Shown here one piece after another: positions 60,273 to 64,000 of a stretch of 64,000 nucleotides of DNA. Each line of letters begins with the position of its first letter. Positions within the stretch are counted from its first letter, which is position 1. Made by a program: the position numbers and the translations under genes. Source of the stretch: Fomitopsis serialis (taxonomy: Eukaryota; Basidiomycota; Agaricomycetes; Polyporales; Fomitopsidaceae); assembly GCF_022376445.1 (NCBI RefSeq), contig NW_025955009.1, forward strand, positions 62,001-126,000. Direction: 5' to 3'. Under the pieces are notes generated by a model that was not told where the DNA came from, did no database searches, and saw nothing but the letters and a program-made list of their open reading frames with translations.

Positions 60273-60425
60273 ATGTCAACTGTCGTTCCCCACAAGACCC
60301 AGACGGTCAAGAGGCTAGCATGGCGATTACTGCTTGGTGTGCTGATCGAAGAGGGCATTGTGACAACGATTGAGGAAAGGTACGCACCGACGTCCAAGGG
60401 AGTCCACAACGGCTCGCTCGCCTGA
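60273..60425 (+). CDS. Small ORF, 50 aa, unrecognised
   Basis: ATG to TGA, with a well-formed amphipathic stretch (KRLAWRLLLGVLIEEGIVTT). It may instead be an exon joined to the ORF ending at 60260, since GTATGT and GTACGC donor-like sites flank it. No family recognised. Confidence 0.25.
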   Translation: MSTVVPHKTQTVKRLAWRLLLGVLIEEGIVTTIEERYAPTSKGVHNGSLA

Positions 60426-60429
60426 GGTT

Positions 60430-62192
60430 GTCACCGATGAGTATGAGCTATACCAAGGGATCTACTGCATAAGATAAGCATCGAGGTACGTCGGTTGTAA
60501 TGACAACATGCGGGCAGACTTACAAAAGAACCCCGACGAGAATTTGCAAGGACTGAGTCGCTAGCGAGACTGAGTCGTTCTTGTCAGAGACGAGGCGAGT
60601 GATAGCGGGTAGGTTCTGCCTCTAGCTCGCCGGACATCACTCAGCCATTGTTCGACAGGATATGCGATGCGGTGCTCACTCGTTGTTGAACACCCCTCCA
60701 CCTCGTTTGCTGCATCTTGCCTGTCCTCGCGCGGTGTCGATACTGAGAAGCCACACGTACGAATGAGGCCCCATCGCATTTCTGATGCATGAAGCGGCAG
60801 CTTGGAGACGATCACCTACAAGAGCCTGGTGAGTCGGGAGCACGAAACCTCGTTTTCTGGGATGCTCGACGACACGGTAGTCATGAAGGCGCCGGCTGTA
60901 CCAGGATGGCGTGAGCGCGAAGACCGAGTGTCGCAGTCATGAACAAGGCTACGAATACCGATGGAGAAGGAGAACCAGGACAAGGACTGGTCAGAGCGCC
61001 GGGTGTGCGGTAAGACGATGGAAGAACAGTAGACCGAACGGTCCGTGCGGGCGCCAGCGAAGCAGACGGTCACTTTCAACTTACATATGTAGCATCGTGT
61101 GTGTTATGGCGCGGAAAAGTCGGATTGTTGCCGAGTCCGGAGCAGAATCGACTCTGAGGGTAAGGAATCAAGCGGCAGCCACATCGCGGGTACTCGGAGC
61201 GTACTGTATCGGTCGAGACGCAAGCCTGGTTCTGACTGCAGGTTGCACTCGCCCATGACGACTATATTCTGTGGTGAAGGTATCAGAAAAAGCAACGAGA
61301 TCACAACGTACGAGTTGAATAATGCAGCTTAGGTGCGTATTGTCTGAACAGAGGGAGCCTTGGATGTTATAATGTTCTGGTTGAGGAGAACGCTGTGACA
61401 GAATCTAACAGAGGTCCAGCCAAGGTAGTATGTGCGTTGCGCACGAGCTAGCTTCGCGCGTGACCAGAGGCAAGCCTAGAAGTAGACGGTTAGCTAGCTG
61501 TAGATGGAGAGTATATGCACCTTCACGCGCGCGTGATGACGAACGTACCGGCGTATGGATAGCCACTTTTTTCAGCGCAGGTTCGACTCCTTGTCACTTC
61601 CCGTTCCAAGTAATATGGTGGTCGGATCGGGCAAAGAGATCACGGTCCCTCGTGGAATGTCAATGCCATGTGAGCGCTTGACGTTCGAGGAGACCACCTT
61701 GAAGATAGTTCCAACGTTTATACGGTCTCGTCCCTTGACTTCTGACTTCCACCTCCCTGCTGGGCCTGCATTACGTCAGCACAATGTTGTGAATCCCAGC
61801 AAATGAAACGATAGGCGGTCTGACGAAGATCTGGGAGCTGTAACCGTTGAGCGTGCGCGGTGCCCCGAGTCGGCGTTCGCAAGCCTCAGGTGAGGAATCC
61901 ATAGTGCAAAGCAGCTAGTCGGTTTGATGTCATTAATCCCAGCTGAAAACCAACACAAAGAGGTGCTTCATGCTATACGAGACTAGCAAACAACTGCCGA
62001 TGGGCAAGGGGAGCTGAACGAGAGAATCCGGTGGCTGCGAGGCGCTCAACGTTGCGCTCAACGACGGACTCTATCTCGACGGTGGATCTCGCCTGTGCCG
62101 AGCCCCACATCGTTGTGGCGCCTCGTGAGTCGCCTTCGACCCGATATTGAACTCGCTCACTGGCAGTCCGCCTCCCTCTCAGTCCTCTAGAA
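60430..62192. other. Intergenic, no confident gene
   Basis: GC content falls to a more average level. Only ORFs under 115 codons. One (61555-61806 +) includes VGSGKEITVPRGMSMPCERL, protein-like but unassigned. It should contain the promoter of F-box gene 4. Confidence 0.4.
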
Positions 62193-63821
62193 ATGCAACC
62201 GCACCAGCTGCGCCTTGACGGCCTTCCTCCAGAGATATGGCAGCATGTCCTCGAGCACCTCCCGAAGCCGGACCAGCGCACTTGCCGACTCGTCTGCCCC
62301 GCATTGCACAGGCTCGTCACCGGAATGGTCTTCGCCCGGGTGGTCGTCAACTTTGGTGACTGGGACACCTGGAATGCGTTCGACGAAGAGATGGGGATGG
62401 TCATTATCAACCCTGAGCAAGCAGAGCGATCGATCAAGTTCCTCGGATTCCTCGATCGCGTCGTGGATGATGTGTGGTTCGCGGGCATGGTGAAGGTCTT
62501 GGAGGTGCATGCATTCGGGGTCGGCGTAGAGACTACATGGAGCACCACATCATTTTTGTGTGAGTCGTATGCGAGTTCAGTCATTGCCTAGTCGTGTATT
62601 CACGTCCTACAGTTCATTTGAGCGCAGCGGTCCGGACCCTGCGTCAACTACAATCGTTCATCTGGCACGGAGAGGATCCCAAGCCATCACTCGACTAGTC
62701 AGTGCTCTCAGTACGTCTTGTCCCTTTCTCCATGTCCTCTCCTTGCCGTAGGTCGTCCTGTCCTCACCCAGTTCGCCACTCGACAGCTCATGCACCGCCA
62801 CAGGATGCAATCCCTCCGGGACCTCCCCTTGACCGCATTCCGCCGGCTGCACACCATCTCCGTCACCTCCGCGGAGTACACAGCGAACCAGATCGAGCAC
62901 GAGCTCTCCGCCGGCCGCTGCACCACCCTCCTCCCCTCCCTGCACACCCTCCAGCTGCCCTACTCCGTGCCGACCGACATCCCGATCTCCTGCCTCCCCA
63001 ACCTCACCCGCCTCGAGATCGTTCGATGCACTCATACGTCGGCCTCGGCGCACTCCTCCGGAGGTCCCGCACCTGCAGTCGCTCGCGCTCTTCTCGCCCG
63101 TGCACGACCAGGAGCACATCTTCGCCGAGCTCGCCGACGCGAAGGCGGACGTGCCGCACCTCCGCGCACTCGCGCTGCAGGGCCCCAGCCCGCACGTCAC
63201 TGTCGTGCGCCCCGCGGAGCTCGCCCAGCTCTGCGACTTCCTGCGGGCCGCACGGCGCTCCGCAGGATGTATTCACGTTCGAGCTCGCGACGGCGGGGCT
63301 CGACGCGTACCTCGCGACGGTCGCCACGCTGAAGAACATGGAGATCTTGACCTGCGGATGGAGAGCCAGCCGTTCGACCGCGCGTTCCTGACGGCCTCAC
63401 GCGCTACCTCCCGTCGAGCCTCTCCGCGCTGAAGCTCACGAGCGTGGGCCGCTCACGGACACCGACGCCTTCGCCGACTTCGTGCGTGCGCCCCTCCTCT
63501 TCCTCTGCCTTGTCCACGCCCGACTGACGCACGCGCCCCGCAGTGGCCGCACTTCCGCGAACTCGGCTTCTCTACGTGCGCACGTGGGAGGGCACGCCCC
63601 TCTCCGTCCAGGACGCCATCCGCGGCGCGCGCAAGCTCGAGCTCGTCGGGTTCAACGGCCACTTCCACGACGTGCAGTACGCGCGGATCGGCGAGGGCGA
63701 GCCAGCGGAGCCGCTCGCGCGCCCGCCGTGGCCGCCCCGCAAGACGGCGCTCCGCGGGGTGGAGGACTTTGGGTGCGAGGGGTGGGAGTGGTTGATGAGG
63801 CATCTGACGATCGTGCCGTGA
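62193..63821 (+). pseudogene. F-box/LRR protein gene 4, about nine single-base deletions
   Basis: Fourth family member. Exons 62193-62559, 62613-62747, 62804-63481 and 63544-63821 match the family architecture. Exon 1 is intact with a clear F-box (LPPEIWQHVLEHLPKPDQRT). Exon 2 needs one base at the CGACTAG near 62695. Exon 3 needs seven, near 63028, 63062, 63258, 63274, 63349, 63395 and 63450. Exon 4 needs one near 63568. Adding them gives exon lengths that fit all family phases, and the protein then reads through LRRs (PISCLPNLTRLEI, HDQEHIFAELADAK) to LELVGFNGHFHDVQYA and DFGCEGWEWLMRHL. No substitution creates a stop. Very likely a functional F-box gene with consensus deletions, or a very young pseudogene. 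Confidence 0.75.
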
Positions 63822-64000
63822 GCGGTAGGTGGATAGGTGTAGGGTGATTTCTGTGTGCGGAGTTATGTACATTGGTATGTCTCGAATGCTGATTTGCAGA
63901 GGACCATGGGGCTCGTCGAAGTTGATGTGTTAGTAGTACTAGTAGTACGCGCGAGAGCGAGCCTTTTGTAGACAACGACACTAATCTGGCTAAGAGCCTG
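63822..64000. other. 3' flank of F-box gene 4
   Basis: Nothing recognised apart from a short TAGTAGTACTAGTAGTAC palindrome-like run near 63932. Confidence 0.4.

Noticed and set aside
61500..61600. Possible tRNA: GGTTCGACTCC at about 61578 matches the B-box consensus
   Set aside because: The T-stem pairs at only three positions, and no A-box, anticodon arm or acceptor stem could be found upstream.
61555..61806. Possible cytochrome P450 fragment (VPRGMSMP)
   Set aside because: No heme-binding Cys motif, no ExxR, too short to support.

Overview
The window looks like nuclear DNA of a filamentous basidiomycete, most likely an agaricomycete of the wood-decay (polypore) type. It is GC-rich. Introns are about 35-70 nt with GTRNGY donors and YAG acceptors. 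The recognisable proteins are expanded F-box/leucine-rich-repeat (LRR) proteins and a CACTA (EnSpm/Plavaka-type) Tnp2 transposase, both characteristic of these fungi. The species cannot be named from sequence alone. No tRNA, rRNA or CRISPR was found.

Layout. 1-1660 has no supported gene. 1661-3254 (-) and about 4001-5620 (-) are two F-box/LRR genes with intact LRR halves and frameshifted N-terminal halves. 6840-8508 (+) is a complete four-exon F-box/LRR gene (485 aa); diverged copies of an unrecognised spliced gene lie in opposite orientations on either side (5920-6470 and 8850-9482). From 8211 to 54643 the window is a head-to-tail array of an unusual 11.1-11.3 kb unit: unit 1 8211-28572, unit 2 28573-39735, unit 3 39736-50849, and a truncated, mosaic unit 4 50850-54643. 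Each unit starts 4 bp before the last exon of the F-box gene, so units 2-4 carry an orphan F-box 3' exon. Unit 1 is split by a 9,093-bp CACTA transposon (10909-20001). Its 3-bp target duplication GGA can be checked directly against the empty sites in units 2 and 3.

Each unit also carries at least two unrecognised genes with many tiny exons: gene A, 23624-25790 in unit 1, and gene B, 25825-26499. They are followed by short interspersed repeats. Genes A and B are reconstructed from splice sites and phase only; no domain is recognised.

Right of the array, 54644-58300 is very GC-rich. It holds two or three short ORFs that start with signal-peptide-like sequence, each 130-170 bp downstream of a TATA box. 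58300-62190 is mostly empty. 62193-63821 (+) is a fourth F-box/LRR gene carrying about nine single-base deletions.

A caution for every pseudogene call: frameshifts in F-box genes 1, 2 and 4 are all single-base deletions with no nonsense substitutions, and unit 3 (45.0-48.2 kb) differs from units 1-2 mainly by shortened two- to four-base homopolymers. Consensus error in an unpolished long-read assembly is a serious alternative to biological decay.
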